NCBI GenBank assembly: GCA_902783625.1
Contig: CACZRN010000085.1
Coordinates: 1-64,000, forward strand
DNA length: 64,000 nucleotides
Reading direction: 5' to 3'
Source of the DNA: an uncultured Prevotellaceae bacterium
Lineage (GTDB): Bacteria; Bacteroidota; Bacteroidia; Bacteroidales; Bacteroidaceae
Shown here: piece by piece, positions 9,215 to 18,021 of the stretch
Layout: each line of letters begins with the position of its first letter
Numbering within the stretch: the first letter of the stretch is position 1
Program-made: the position numbers and the translations under genes
Notes under the pieces: model-generated
The model's database searches: none
What the model saw: the letters and a program-made list of their open reading frames with translations, nothing else
Told to the model about the DNA's origin: nothing

Positions 9215-9315
9215 ATTGAATAAATTGATAATACGACATTATTGACGAAAAGGTCATTGGGTAATGAAACATGCGAGCAAATCTCATAGGTAACCAGCTG
9301 ATTATTAGACATTTA

Positions 9316-9422
9316 TTAAAGAGGCTTTCTAATGACGGTAAAGAAGCTTTCTAATAGCGGTAAAGAGGCTTTCTAATGGCGATTAAAAGGCTCTTTAATG
9401 GCGATTAAGAGGCTCTTTAACG
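9316..9422. repeat. Tandem array of 22-bp units (4 full, 1 partial), locus 1
   Basis: Units start at 9316, 9338, 9360, 9382 and 9404 and read roughly TTAAAGAGGCTTTCTAATGRCG, each holding a near-palindrome AAAGAGG-CTCTTT. Units diverge by a few bases; the last is 19 bp. The array lies in the 346-bp gap between the convergent nifJ and metY genes; the rest of the gap holds the nifJ terminator and nothing else I can support. Same family as 30311-30397, 40448-40489 and 59588-59630. Confidence 0.9.
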
Positions 9423-9506
9423 AAACTGCCCATCCTTCACGCTGGCAATGAGCATAAAAGATGGGCGGAATATGTGTTTTGAGACTCCCTTTCAGGGAAA
9501 TTGCTA

Positions 9507-10790
9507 CTAAATATTATCCAATGCCTGCGAGACGTCGGCGAGTATATCGTTGACATCTTCGATACCCACAGAGAAGCGGATAAGGTCGGGGGCGATGCCT
9601 GCCTCGCGCAGCTGCTCATCGGAAAGCTGGCGATGGGTGTGGCTGGCGGGATGCAGCACACACGAACGGGCATCAGCCACATGTGTAACGATGGCGACGA
9701 GCTTGAGCGAGTCCATAAAGCGCACGGCAGTGGCACGGTCACCCTTCAGTCCGAAGGCAATCACTCCGCATGAGCCGTTGGGCAAGTATTTCTGCTGCAA
9801 ATCATGCTGCGGATCGCTGGACAGATCGCTATAGTTAACCCACGCCACACGCTCGTCGGCACGAAGGAACTCAGCCACACGACGTGCATTCTCACAATGG
9901 CGAGGCACACGCAGATGGAGAGTCTCCAAACCTATATTCAGCAGGAACGCATTATGCGGCGAAGGTATACTGCCGAGGTCGCGCATCAGCTGTGCAACGA
10001 GCTTGGTGATGTATGCCATCTTACCGAAAGCCTTGGTGTAGGTAAGGCCGTGGTACGACTCATCGGGGGTGGTGAGCATTGGGAATTTATCAGCATGGGC
10101 TTCCCAGTCGAAGTTACCGCTATCGACGACACATCCACCCACCTGTGTAGCGTGGCCGTCCATATATTTTGTAGTGGAGTGAATCACTATGTCGGCTCCC
10201 CACTCAAACGGACGGCAGTTGATTGGTGTGGGGAACGTATTGTCTACCACCAGAGGTACCCCATGGCCGTGAGCGATGCGGGCAAACTTCTCGATATCGA
10301 GCACACGACAGCCAGGGTTTGAGATCGTCTCGCCGAACAGCAACTTTGTATTCGGACGGAAGGCTGCTCCGATTTCTTCCTCGCTGGCATCTTGATTGAC
10401 GAAGGTGCACTCGATGCCAAGCTTCTTCAGTGTGACGCCGAACAGGTTGTAGGTACCGCCATATATCTCAGTTGACACAACGATGTGGTCGCCCGCCTCG
10501 CAGATATTGAACACTGAATAGAAACTGGCTGCCTGCCCACTCGATGTGAGCACAGCCCCCACTCCACCCTCGAGAGCTGCAATCTTCGAAGCCACAGCGT
10601 CGTTAGTGGGATTCTGAAGGCGAGTATAGAAATATCCGCTCTTCTTCAGATCGAAGAGATCAGCCATCTCTTCTGTATTATCGTACTTGAAAGTGGTGCT
10701 CTGGAATATTGGGACCACGCGCGATTCGCCGTTTTTTGGCTCCCATCCTGCTTGCACACAGAGCGTTGCAAGACTTTTTTTATTACCCAT
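9507..10790 (-). CDS. metY: O-acetylhomoserine sulfhydrylase / aminocarboxypropyltransferase
   Basis: A 427-residue PLP enzyme of the Cys/Met metabolism family. It makes homocysteine from O-acetylhomoserine and sulfide. The Schiff-base lysine is Lys208 in S-T-T-K-Y-M-D-G-H, the PLP-phosphate region G-Q-A-A near 85-88 and the Tyr-x-Arg motif (Y-T-R near 55-57) are present, and V-V-D-N-T-F near 181-186 carries the PLP-ring Asp. The long insert and the sequence around G-I-I-A-F-G favour MetY over MetB/MetC. It is monocistronic, convergent with nifJ. A -7-like TAATTTTG on the minus strand (10819-10826) lacks a well-spaced -33 box. A serine acetyltransferase elsewhere in the window (62070) serves the alternative cysteine route. 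Confidence 0.93.
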   Translation of the reverse strand: MGNKKSLATLCVQAGWEPKNGESRVVPIFQSTTFKYDNTEEMADLFDLKKSGYFYTRLQNPTNDAVASKIAALEGGVGAVLTSSGQAASFYSVFNICEAGDHIVVSTEIYGGTYNLFGVTLKKLGIECTFVNQDASEEEIGAAFRPNTKLLFGETISNPGCRVLDIEKFARIAHGHGVPLVVDNTFPTPINCRPFEWGADIVIHSTTKYMDGHATQVGGCVVDSGNFDWEAHADKFPMLTTPDESYHGLTYTKAFGKMAYITKLVAQLMRDLGSIPSPHNAFLLNIGLETLHLRVPRHCENARRVAEFLRADERVAWVNYSDLSSDPQHDLQQKYLPNGSCGVIAFGLKGDRATAVRFMDSLKLVAIVTHVADARSCVLHPASHTHRQLSDEQLREAGIAPDLIRFSVGIEDVNDILADVSQALDNI

Positions 10791-10880
10791 AGAAAGCTGT
10801 TATTTGATTAATCGGACACAAAATTAACAATTTATAATCAAACTGCAACGCTTTTCTACAACTTATTACATCGGAAAGCG

Positions 10881-10921
10881 AAAAAAAATCAGCGCCAGTA
10901 TCTGTATTTGACACTGACGCT
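10881..10921 (-). terminator. Intrinsic terminator of the hydroxyacid dehydrogenase gene
   Basis: On the minus strand, AGCGTCAGT (10921-10913) pairs with ACTGGCGCT (10899-10891, one mismatch) and is followed by a run of eight T (10888-10881). Confidence 0.8.
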
Positions 10922-11011
10922 ATATGTATTTTTCGCAATCAACATCAGACTATAACATTGGCACAGCTCGACGTTGATACTATCTGTCAGCAGGTTTGCT
11001 GAGTGAAGTTT

Positions 11012-11983
11012 TTATTTCATCATATTCGCATTAACCACATTCACAGGAGTTCCTGCAATGAAAGCCCTGACGTTTTCGGTAGCAATATGGATTAACCTTT
11101 TACGCGCCTCAACCGTTGCCCATGCTATGTGAGGAGTGATGAAAGCATGCGGGTGACGCATCAGTCGGTTATCCTCTGCCGGTGGTTCGCTACTCATCAC
11201 ATCAGCAGCATAAGCCGACAAACGGCCCGAATCGAGGGCATCGGCCACGGCATCCTCGTCAACAAGGGGTCCGCGCCCAGTGTTGATGAGCACTGCACCC
11301 GGCTTCATCTCGCCGAGCGTATATATATTAATAAGGTGGTGCGTGCTGCCCTCCACGAGTGGACAATGAAGACTGACGACATCGGAGCGATGCAGCAGTT
11401 CGGTGAGTGAAACACTCTCAACGAAACTCGGCAGCTCGGTGGGAGCCTTGCTTGTCAGTGCCACAACCCGCATACCCATGTCGTGAGCTATCTGTCCCAC
11501 ACGGCTACCGATGGTTCCATAGCCCACTATGCCGATTGTACTGCCTGCCAACTCGTGGTGAGGCATGTCGCTGTAGCAGAAATCAACAGAGCGTGCCCAA
11601 TGCCCGTCGCGATTCTGTCGGGCATAATGGTCAACACAGTTGTAGATGTTCAGTATATGGGCAAAGGTCATCTGTGCCACGCTGTCGGTGCTATAAGCTG
11701 GTATGTTCGTCACCACCACGCCGTGCTCAGCAGCGGCACGAGTGTCTACAACATTGTAACCAGTGGCAAGGACACCGACATACTTCAACTGCGGCGAGCA
11801 AGCTATTAGCTCGTCGTTGATAATCACCTTGTTGGTGAGAACGATATCTGCATCTGCGATACGTTTCTGTGTGGCGGAAGGAGCCGTACGATCGTAAATA
11901 ACCACCTCGCCCAATGCCTTGAGCGAATCCCACGACAAGTCTCCAGGATTGCAGGAGAAGCCGTCAAGCACTACTATCTTCAT
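11012..11983 (-). CDS. D-2-hydroxyacid dehydrogenase (glycerate dehydrogenase / hydroxypyruvate reductase-like)
   Basis: A 323-residue NAD(P)-dependent oxidoreductase that interconverts a 2-oxoacid and a D-2-hydroxyacid. The Rossmann motif is G-Y-G-T-I-G at 154-159. The catalytic triad of the family is present: Arg237 (N-T-G-R-G-P-L), Glu266 (S-S-E-P-P) and His285 (T-P-H-I-A-W). The W after the catalytic His-Ile-Ala is typical of the glycerate dehydrogenase/hydroxypyruvate reductase branch, but substrate cannot be fixed by sequence alone. Its ATG overlaps the last bases of rarA (ATGA-type overlap of 4 bp), so the two are translationally coupled in one minus-strand operon. A terminator follows at 10881-10921. 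Confidence 0.88.
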   Translation of the reverse strand: MKIVVLDGFSCNPGDLSWDSLKALGEVVIYDRTAPSATQKRIADADIVLTNKVIINDELIACSPQLKYVGVLATGYNVVDTRAAAEHGVVVTNIPAYSTDSVAQMTFAHILNIYNCVDHYARQNRDGHWARSVDFCYSDMPHHELAGSTIGIVGYGTIGSRVGQIAHDMGMRVVALTSKAPTELPSFVESVSLTELLHRSDVVSLHCPLVEGSTHHLINIYTLGEMKPGAVLINTGRGPLVDEDAVADALDSGRLSAYAADVMSSEPPAEDNRLMRHPHAFITPHIAWATVEARKRLIHIATENVRAFIAGTPVNVVNANMMK

Positions 11984-13257
11984 TCTTCTTCGTCTTTAAA
12001 ACGCTCACCCCAACACTGAATCATTCGCTGATAGAGTTTCTCCTCCGACGGCGAGTGCTGAGCATACCAAAGGCGGTGTGAAGCGATATCGTCAGGAAGA
12101 TATTGTTGGCGAACGAAATGTCCGGGGAAGTCGTGACTATATTTATATCCGTCGCTGTATCCGAGTTGCTTCATCAACGACGTGGGGGCATTGCGTAAAT
12201 GTAGTGGAACAGGGAGATTGCCCGTTTCCTTCACCGTATCCAAAGCGTTGGCGATACCCATATACGCCGAATTGCTCTTTGGACTTGTGGCAAGATATAC
12301 CGCTGCCTCGGCAAGCGGGATGCGCCCCTCTGGCCATCCTATCTTCATCACTGCGTCGAAGGCAGCGTTGGCTATAAGCAAAGCGTTGGGGTTGGCAAGG
12401 CCTACATCCTCTGACGCACTGATGACCAATCGGCGTGCGATAAACTCAGGATCTTCGCCACCCTCTATCATGCGCGCCATCCAGTAGAGTGCAGCATCGG
12501 GGTCGCTGCCACGTATGCTCTTGATGAAAGCCGAGATGATGTCGTAGTGCATCTCACCGTCCTTGTCGTATGCCAACGGGTTCTGCTGCAGCCTGCTTTC
12601 CACGAGCTCGTCGGTAACGATAACATCGCCCGACTCCGACTCAACAACCAACTCAAGAATGTTGAGCAACTTGCGGGCATCGCCACCGCTATATCGCATT
12701 ATGGCTCCCGTCTCGCGGAGTTCAATGTTGCGCTTCTTCAGTTCCACATCGTCGGTTATAGCCCGATGAAGGAGTTTCATGAGGTCGTCGCGCTCGAGCG
12801 ACTTGAGCACATACAACTGGCATCGCGAGAGCAGAGGACGTATCACCTCGAACGACGGGTTCTCGGTGGTGGCACCGATAAGAGTAACCACACCGCGCTC
12901 CACAGCACCGAGCAGCGAGTCTTGCTGCGACTTGCTGAAGCGATGTATCTCGTCGATGAAGAGTATCGGTGAGGCCGAATTGAAAAAACGACCGCTCTTG
13001 GCACGCTCAATCACATCGCGCACGTCCTTCACCCCACTGGTGACAGCGCTGAGGGTGTAGAACGGTACTTCGAGACGCGATGCTACAATCTGAGCAAGTG
13101 TGGTCTTGCCTGTGCCTGGAGGTCCCCATAGGATGAACGAGCTAATACGGCCACCCTCGATCATCTTACGCAACACGGCACCCTCGCCCACCAAGTGCTC
13201 CTGACCAACATAATCGTCCAAATTGCGAGGACGCATTCGCTCTGCTAAAGGTTCCAT
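11980..13257 (-). CDS. rarA: Replication-associated recombination protein A (AAA+ ATPase)
   Basis: A 425-residue clamp-loader-like AAA+ ATPase acting at stalled replication forks. Walker A is G-P-P-G-T-G-K-T-T and Walker B is L-F-I-D-E-I-H-R; the family's opening L-A-x-R-M-R-P-x-x-L-D-D-Y-V-G-Q-E-H-L is intact, and the C-terminal MgsA/RarA region ends in Y-P-D-D-type motifs (Y-L-P-D-D). I take the ATG at 13257, which gives the usual N-terminus M-E-P-L-A-E-R; an in-frame GTG lies six codons upstream at 13275. Promoter at 13293-13323. First gene of a two-gene operon with the hydroxyacid dehydrogenase. Confidence 0.94.
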   Translation of the reverse strand: MEPLAERMRPRNLDDYVGQEHLVGEGAVLRKMIEGGRISSFILWGPPGTGKTTLAQIVASRLEVPFYTLSAVTSGVKDVRDVIERAKSGRFFNSASPILFIDEIHRFSKSQQDSLLGAVERGVVTLIGATTENPSFEVIRPLLSRCQLYVLKSLERDDLMKLLHRAITDDVELKKRNIELRETGAIMRYSGGDARKLLNILELVVESESGDVIVTDELVESRLQQNPLAYDKDGEMHYDIISAFIKSIRGSDPDAALYWMARMIEGGEDPEFIARRLVISASEDVGLANPNALLIANAAFDAVMKIGWPEGRIPLAEAAVYLATSPKSNSAYMGIANALDTVKETGNLPVPLHLRNAPTSLMKQLGYSDGYKYSHDFPGHFVRQQYLPDDIASHRLWYAQHSPSEEKLYQRMIQCWGERFKDEEE

Positions 13258-13292
13258 ATAATAATAAAATGTCACAAACTATGATTATTATG

Positions 13293-13323
13293 CAAAGATA
13301 ATGGAAGAAAGGCGGAGAACAAA
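13293..13323 (-). promoter_or_regulatory. Promoter of rarA
   Basis: On the minus strand, TTTG (13323-13320), 19 bp, TATCTTTG (13300-13293), about 35 bases before the chosen ATG. Confidence 0.75.
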
Positions 13324-13395
13324 ATATAAAACAAAGATTTTTATTTGATGGCAAAGCAAATAATACATGGTTTACCGAAAAAATGCCATGAAAAA

Positions 13396-13427
13396 TTTGG
13401 TGGTTAGACATTAAGCACTTATTTTTG
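13396..13427 (+). promoter_or_regulatory. Promoter of the acidic-tailed unknown gene
   Basis: TTTG 13396-13399, 20 bp, TATTTTTG 13420-13427. The leader of about 65 bases contains a small GAGAGAG/CTCTCT hairpin (about 13439-13467). Confidence 0.65.
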
Positions 13428-13498
13428 CAACGCATAACGGAGAGAGCCCTATGGCAAATTCTCTCTGGAAGACAATTAAAGAATTTAATTAAACTAAG

Positions 13499-14287
13499 AT
13501 GAAACAAGCTAAGACACTGACACTCAAAACACTCAACAAAGGAAGCGTGTGGGATTTACAAGAAAACGACGTATTCCGTATGTGGACGGCTGCATTGAAA
13601 GACGCCGACATGAAGGAAAACATACGCCATTATCTGTCGATTATAAGCACAGCATTCGATATTGAGGAGGTGAAAGTAGATAAACCCGAAGTAATAAAGA
13701 AATACGAGGCACGAGGATTCAAGGTGTCGGCGATAAAGAACGACGACGGCTCGAAGACGAAATGGGCAGTGAAGAAGCACCCTATAATGAGAATCACCGA
13801 CCTGACCTACGAGAATATTCATCACATATCGGCTGCAAAGCTTATTGAGGTGCTCGACAGAAACTTCGGTGGCGGATGGGACTCGATATCGCAAAGCATT
13901 CGCGACATTATCGAACAGGGATTCGACATCAGCACCACTACCCTGCCACAAGACAGGCTGCACAATCCTGGAGGTATCTACGAAAAGAAGGTAAACGACG
14001 GATTCGAAGTGCTTGAGATTAAGAAAGGCACATGGGTGGAAGCGATATTCGCAAAGGTGAAGCCAGTGATGGAGAAGCCGAAACCGACTCAGGATTATAT
14101 TGACCACGACTCAAAGAAAGACGACGACGACTTTAGTGAAGATGCACTCGATCATATCGACGACGAAGATGACGACTCTTTCGATGAGGACAAGCTGACA
14201 GAAGAAAGCTATCGCACAACATTCGATGCTCCCGATGGTGACCTTAGCCTCGAGGCAGAGGAAGTAAGCGACGAGGAAGATTATTAA
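13499..14287 (+). CDS. Unrecognised cytoplasmic protein with highly acidic C-terminus
   Basis: A 262-residue protein I cannot assign to a family. Residues 1-195 look folded and soluble: there is no signal peptide or membrane segment; a basic segment near 70-100 includes a K-x-K-W-A-V-K-K stretch. From about 200 on, the sequence is dominated by Asp, Glu and Ser in low-complexity runs, ending E-E-D-Y. Acidic tails of this kind occur on nucleic-acid-binding proteins and chaperones, but that is only an analogy. The ATG at 13499 follows a good promoter and a leader of about 65 bases, and the gene is closed by a terminator hairpin, so it is a single-gene unit. Codon use resembles its neighbours, and no sign of transfer is seen. 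Confidence 0.75.
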   Translation: MKQAKTLTLKTLNKGSVWDLQENDVFRMWTAALKDADMKENIRHYLSIISTAFDIEEVKVDKPEVIKKYEARGFKVSAIKNDDGSKTKWAVKKHPIMRITDLTYENIHHISAAKLIEVLDRNFGGGWDSISQSIRDIIEQGFDISTTTLPQDRLHNPGGIYEKKVNDGFEVLEIKKGTWVEAIFAKVKPVMEKPKPTQDYIDHDSKKDDDDFSEDALDHIDDEDDDSFDEDKLTEESYRTTFDAPDGDLSLEAEEVSDEEDY

Positions 14288-14353
14288 TCTGCAACATTTA
14301 TAAAAGCTGCGAGCAAACAACATTTAGCTCGTTAACAATAAACATAAAACAAT

Positions 14354-14384
14354 AAGCGGTCGACTATCAAATAGCCGACCGCTT
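14354..14384. terminator. Bidirectional terminator hairpin
   Basis: 14-bp stem (14354-14367 with 14371-14384, one A-C mismatch) and a three-base loop between two convergent genes, with T-rich sequence on both outer sides. Confidence 0.8.
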
Positions 14385-14410
14385 TTATTATAATCTAATA
14401 ACAGTGTCTA

Positions 14411-16555
14411 TTAGAAGAATGTGTAGCGATTATCTACAACATTAGCATTCTGATAAAGCTCCTGCATGAGGAAGCCACGACCCATCATCTGAACTCTCTG
14501 CATTGCAAGCTGACGCTCCATAGCCTTGACATCAGTATTTTCACCCTCGCTCTTTGTCTTAGAGTTAACATTGAAGAGATAAACACCTGCATTACCACGA
14601 ACAGGCTTCGAAGAGAACTTGCCCTGCTCTGTACCAGCAACAGCACCTGCAAGAGCAACCTCCGGAGTCATGAGCGACTCAACATAAACGCCACGGCTGT
14701 CAGAGAACTTAATCTGATCGATGGTAGATATCTTTGCATCAGCCTTTTCTGCCTCGGCAATGCTCTTCACGTCCTTAATTTTTGCTTCAATCATCTCAGC
14801 CTTCTTGTCGCGAAGTATCATTGAGCGGATGGCTTCTTTAACCTGAGGATTGTCGAGCGATACATAACCCTTCTTGTTGATCTTGTCGAGGATGGCAATA
14901 AGCATGTGATCGTTCTCACCACACTGTGTCATCTTAGATACATCACCAACCTTGGCATCAAAGAGCCAACGAAGCACTTCCTTAGTGGTGGAGATGTTTG
15001 CCACATTGTGAGCAGAAGTAGTGATATTCTTCTGGTCGAGAACGACATAACCGTTCTGCTTTGCATTGTTAATCAGATCTTCAGCAGTGCGGTTTGCGCT
15101 TACGAACGAACTGAACTTGTTGAATGCCTCGTGATAAGTGTCGTCAGAGAAGGTGATATCCTTGCGGATAACAGCGGCAGTGTACTTTGTGGTGAACGCC
15201 TTGCGATCGAGAACCTGCATCACGACATTTGCCTGTGAAAGCTCGATGTTGCGTATCTCGCCTGCTGACATTGTGTTGAGAGCCTTGAAAATCTTAACAT
15301 TCTCAATGTCAACAGAAGGTTCGTTCTGATACATAGCTGTTGTGAACCATACTTTCTGTCCACCCTGACCATAGTTCTTAGCAACAACCTCGAAATCGGC
15401 ACCACCCTTGATAGCTGTGATGATAGAGTCGGCTGACTTCTTCGATGCCTCCATATCGCTGCCACCAACGGTAATGAAACGATACTGAACTGAATCAGGA
15501 AGCTGCTCCTTGGCAAGAAGCTTCATAACCGAGAGAGTCTTGTTGATCTTATCCTCAAACACCTTTGATGTCTGACCAACGGAAATCGAATCGAGTCTGT
15601 TGGCAACATCCATTGGGTAAGCACCCTTCAGAACCGGAAGTCCAAGGAAAGGAACATCTGAAACGCTGCGCTTAACAACAGCTGCAGGATCTTCAGCAGC
15701 GGCTAACTCTTCGCGATACTTTGCAAACTGCTCATTAATTTCGGCAATATCCTTTGTTGAAGGCTCAACCTTAACATCGATATATTTAATATCGCGCGAC
15801 TCAACATCCTGACGGAACAAAGACTTCATCTCATCATACTTTGCCTTCATCTCTGCATCGGTTATCTCAACAGCAGAGTCAGGGATGGCTGTATATGCAA
15901 ATGCTGCCAACTCAATACTGGCTTCTTCATTCTGCTCGTCAAGAGCCATCTTAGCTTCAACAGGATTTGAAAGCTGGGTAGCAGCCGTCAATGTCTGGTA
16001 TTTCTGGTTAAGAAGTTCATGACGGAGATTCTTCTCTATGAAAGTCCAATACTTATAAATTGTCTGGCTCTGTGGGTCTTGAGCGCCCTGAGTGCGATAC
16101 GTACTAAGGAAATTCTTCAATGCAGCAACATCAAAACGACCTGTCTGACGGTTGAAGAACGGTGTCTGCTGCAGGAGAGGATTAGTACCCTTGTTGAGAA
16201 CTTCCTGAAGCTCATCGTCAGTAACTGTGAGTCCCAGACGCTGAGCCTCATCGGCTACGAGAGCATTGCTAACGTATGTCTGCCAGACATAATCTCTATA
16301 GCGGTCGAGCTCAGTATCGTTTAGGCCCTGATCACCGCGCTGCAACTTAATAATTTCTACATACTCGTCCACAAGCTTCTGATACTCCTGGACATTGATT
16401 TTTTTACCTAACACCTCGCCAATCTGCTGACGATGGTCGTTGCGAGTAGACTCGCAAGAACGGAATGCCTCTTCGGCAATGAATGCAAAAAGACCGAGAC
16501 CAATGACACAAACCAAGGCCACGCCTTTGCTTCTAATTTTTCCTAATGCTGCCAT
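14411..16555 (-). CDS. PpiD-like periplasmic peptidyl-prolyl isomerase / foldase (SurA_N type)
   Basis: A 714-residue protein anchored by one N-terminal membrane segment (about residues 11-28) with the rest in the periplasm. The region after the anchor (about 40-170) matches the SurA/PpiD N-terminal chaperone type (K-I-N-V-Q-E-Y-Q, then a long helical part), and a parvulin-like segment lies near 355-450; further C-terminal repeats of related fold are likely. Family members help fold outer-membrane proteins at the Sec translocon. It is the last gene of a minus-strand envelope group (outer-membrane protein, LptC, CorC-like, this), but a 180-bp gap separates it from the CorC-like gene, so it may have its own promoter. 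The catalytic residues of the parvulin part are not obvious, so isomerase activity is uncertain. Confidence 0.88.
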   Translation of the reverse strand: MAALGKIRSKGVALVCVIGLGLFAFIAEEAFRSCESTRNDHRQQIGEVLGKKINVQEYQKLVDEYVEIIKLQRGDQGLNDTELDRYRDYVWQTYVSNALVADEAQRLGLTVTDDELQEVLNKGTNPLLQQTPFFNRQTGRFDVAALKNFLSTYRTQGAQDPQSQTIYKYWTFIEKNLRHELLNQKYQTLTAATQLSNPVEAKMALDEQNEEASIELAAFAYTAIPDSAVEITDAEMKAKYDEMKSLFRQDVESRDIKYIDVKVEPSTKDIAEINEQFAKYREELAAAEDPAAVVKRSVSDVPFLGLPVLKGAYPMDVANRLDSISVGQTSKVFEDKINKTLSVMKLLAKEQLPDSVQYRFITVGGSDMEASKKSADSIITAIKGGADFEVVAKNYGQGGQKVWFTTAMYQNEPSVDIENVKIFKALNTMSAGEIRNIELSQANVVMQVLDRKAFTTKYTAAVIRKDITFSDDTYHEAFNKFSSFVSANRTAEDLINNAKQNGYVVLDQKNITTSAHNVANISTTKEVLRWLFDAKVGDVSKMTQCGENDHMLIAILDKINKKGYVSLDNPQVKEAIRSMILRDKKAEMIEAKIKDVKSIAEAEKADAKISTIDQIKFSDSRGVYVESLMTPEVALAGAVAGTEQGKFSSKPVRGNAGVYLFNVNSKTKSEGENTDVKAMERQLAMQRVQMMGRGFLMQELYQNANVVDNRYTFF

Positions 16556-16735
16556 TACTTTAATTTATTTATTGTTTTTATTTTTATATCATTTCCTTTT
16601 GACATGTCCTCAAACCCGTTTATTTATCTGACATTTAGGCAAACAATAAGCTCCATTTTCAGACATTATCACAAAAAGCGCACAAATTTACAAAAAAGAT
16701 ATCAAATAACATAAATTTTCAATCGAAAATTGTTC

Positions 16736-18007
16736 TTACGGTGTAACTTTTAGCTTTACCAGCTCTATTTTAGTACTAGTATTTTTAATAATCTTAAACT
16801 CGAATTTGCCTATCTTTATTATCTCGTTCAGCTTCGGGAAGCTCTGATATTCATGCAAGATTAGTCCGCCTATAGTCATATAATCGTCGCTCTCGGGCAA
16901 GTCAAGGTCGAACATCTCGTTAACTTTGTCAATCTCTAAACGGGCAGACAACAGATATTCGTCGTCACCCGTCTTTTGTGCGATATACTTAGCATTGTCG
17001 TGCTCATCCTCGAAATCGCCAAATATTTCCTCAACGATATCCTCAAGCGACACTATTCCACTCGTTCCTCCGAACTCATCTACGACAACACCAAGACTCT
17101 TCTTTTGCTGCAACAGAGTCTTCATAAGTTTCTGAGCAGCCATTGTCTCTGGGACAAAAGGCATTGTGCGGATATTTTCGCGCCACTTATCTGGCTGACG
17201 GAACATCTCCGAACTATGTATATAACCAACTATGTGGTCAATATCCTCATCATAGACAATCAACTTACTATTTCCACTTTCAACAAACTTCTGCCGCAAC
17301 TCATCGACCGAACAGTCGTTTACGTCAACGGCATTTATCTCAGTGCGCGGAATCATGCAGTCTCGCACCTTTATATCCGGGAACTCGAGCGCATTCTGGA
17401 AGATTTTCACCTCGGCCTCAATCTCAGAGTCGTCAGCGGCATTGTCAATGCTAGACTGAACGAGGAAATCGAGGTCTACCTTCGAGAATCCTTCATCGCC
17501 AGCCTCCTCTTTCACTTTTATTCCAGCCATTCTGAGGAACAGCTTAGACAAGATGGTAGAGAATTTGCTTATCGGCCAAAGCAATATATAAAAGAAATAT
17601 GCCGGCAGAGAGAAGATGGAAAGCATCCTATTGGGATTACTTCTGAAAAGCGTCTTAGGCAGGAACTCTCCTGTGAAGAGCACTATCAGCGTGGAGAGAA
17701 TGGTATCAGCAGGCACGGTAAATGTTGCAGGCATACCGCTGAATACGGTATTATCAAACAAACGAGCAAAAAGAATACCATATATAACCAGCACAATATT
17801 ATTGCCCACCAACATGGTACTGACGAATGCATTAGGATGAGAAAAGAAGCTCGAAAGGATCGACGAAGTGATTGTCTTCCGTCCTTTATCCATCTCGGCA
17901 AGCAAGCGGTTACTTGAGATGAATGCTATCTCCATCCCCGAAAAGAACGCCGACATAACAAGTGTTATGACAATCGCCACTACCAATGAAATGTTTATTT
18001 CTTCCAA
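16736..18007 (-). CDS. CorC/HlyC (CNNM-type, GldE-like) membrane protein with CBS domains
   Basis: A 423-residue inner-membrane protein. Residues 1-about 180 form a DUF21/CNNM membrane domain with about four hydrophobic segments (starts V-V-A-I-V-I-T-L-V-M-S-A-F-F-S-G-M-E, typical). Two CBS domains occupy about 200-330 (M-I-P-R-T-E-I near 216; V-V-D-E-F-G-G-T-S-G-I-V-S-L-E-D near 310), and a CorC_HlyC domain ends the protein. Members are linked to Mg2+/Co2+ export or, in gliding Bacteroidetes, named GldE; the metal role is inferred from family only. It starts 14 bp after lptC, so the two are co-transcribed. Confidence 0.9.
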   Translation of the reverse strand: MEEINISLVVAIVITLVMSAFFSGMEIAFISSNRLLAEMDKGRKTITSSILSSFFSHPNAFVSTMLVGNNIVLVIYGILFARLFDNTVFSGMPATFTVPADTILSTLIVLFTGEFLPKTLFRSNPNRMLSIFSLPAYFFYILLWPISKFSTILSKLFLRMAGIKVKEEAGDEGFSKVDLDFLVQSSIDNAADDSEIEAEVKIFQNALEFPDIKVRDCMIPRTEINAVDVNDCSVDELRQKFVESGNSKLIVYDEDIDHIVGYIHSSEMFRQPDKWRENIRTMPFVPETMAAQKLMKTLLQQKKSLGVVVDEFGGTSGIVSLEDIVEEIFGDFEDEHDNAKYIAQKTGDDEYLLSARLEIDKVNEMFDLDLPESDDYMTIGGLILHEYQSFPKLNEIIKIGKFEFKIIKNTSTKIELVKLKVTP

Positions 18008-18021
18008 TTCTTTATATCTGT

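Noticed and set aside
9316..9422. 22-bp repeats as a CRISPR array
   Set aside because: Units are back to back without unique spacers, are imperfect, and no cas genes are present.
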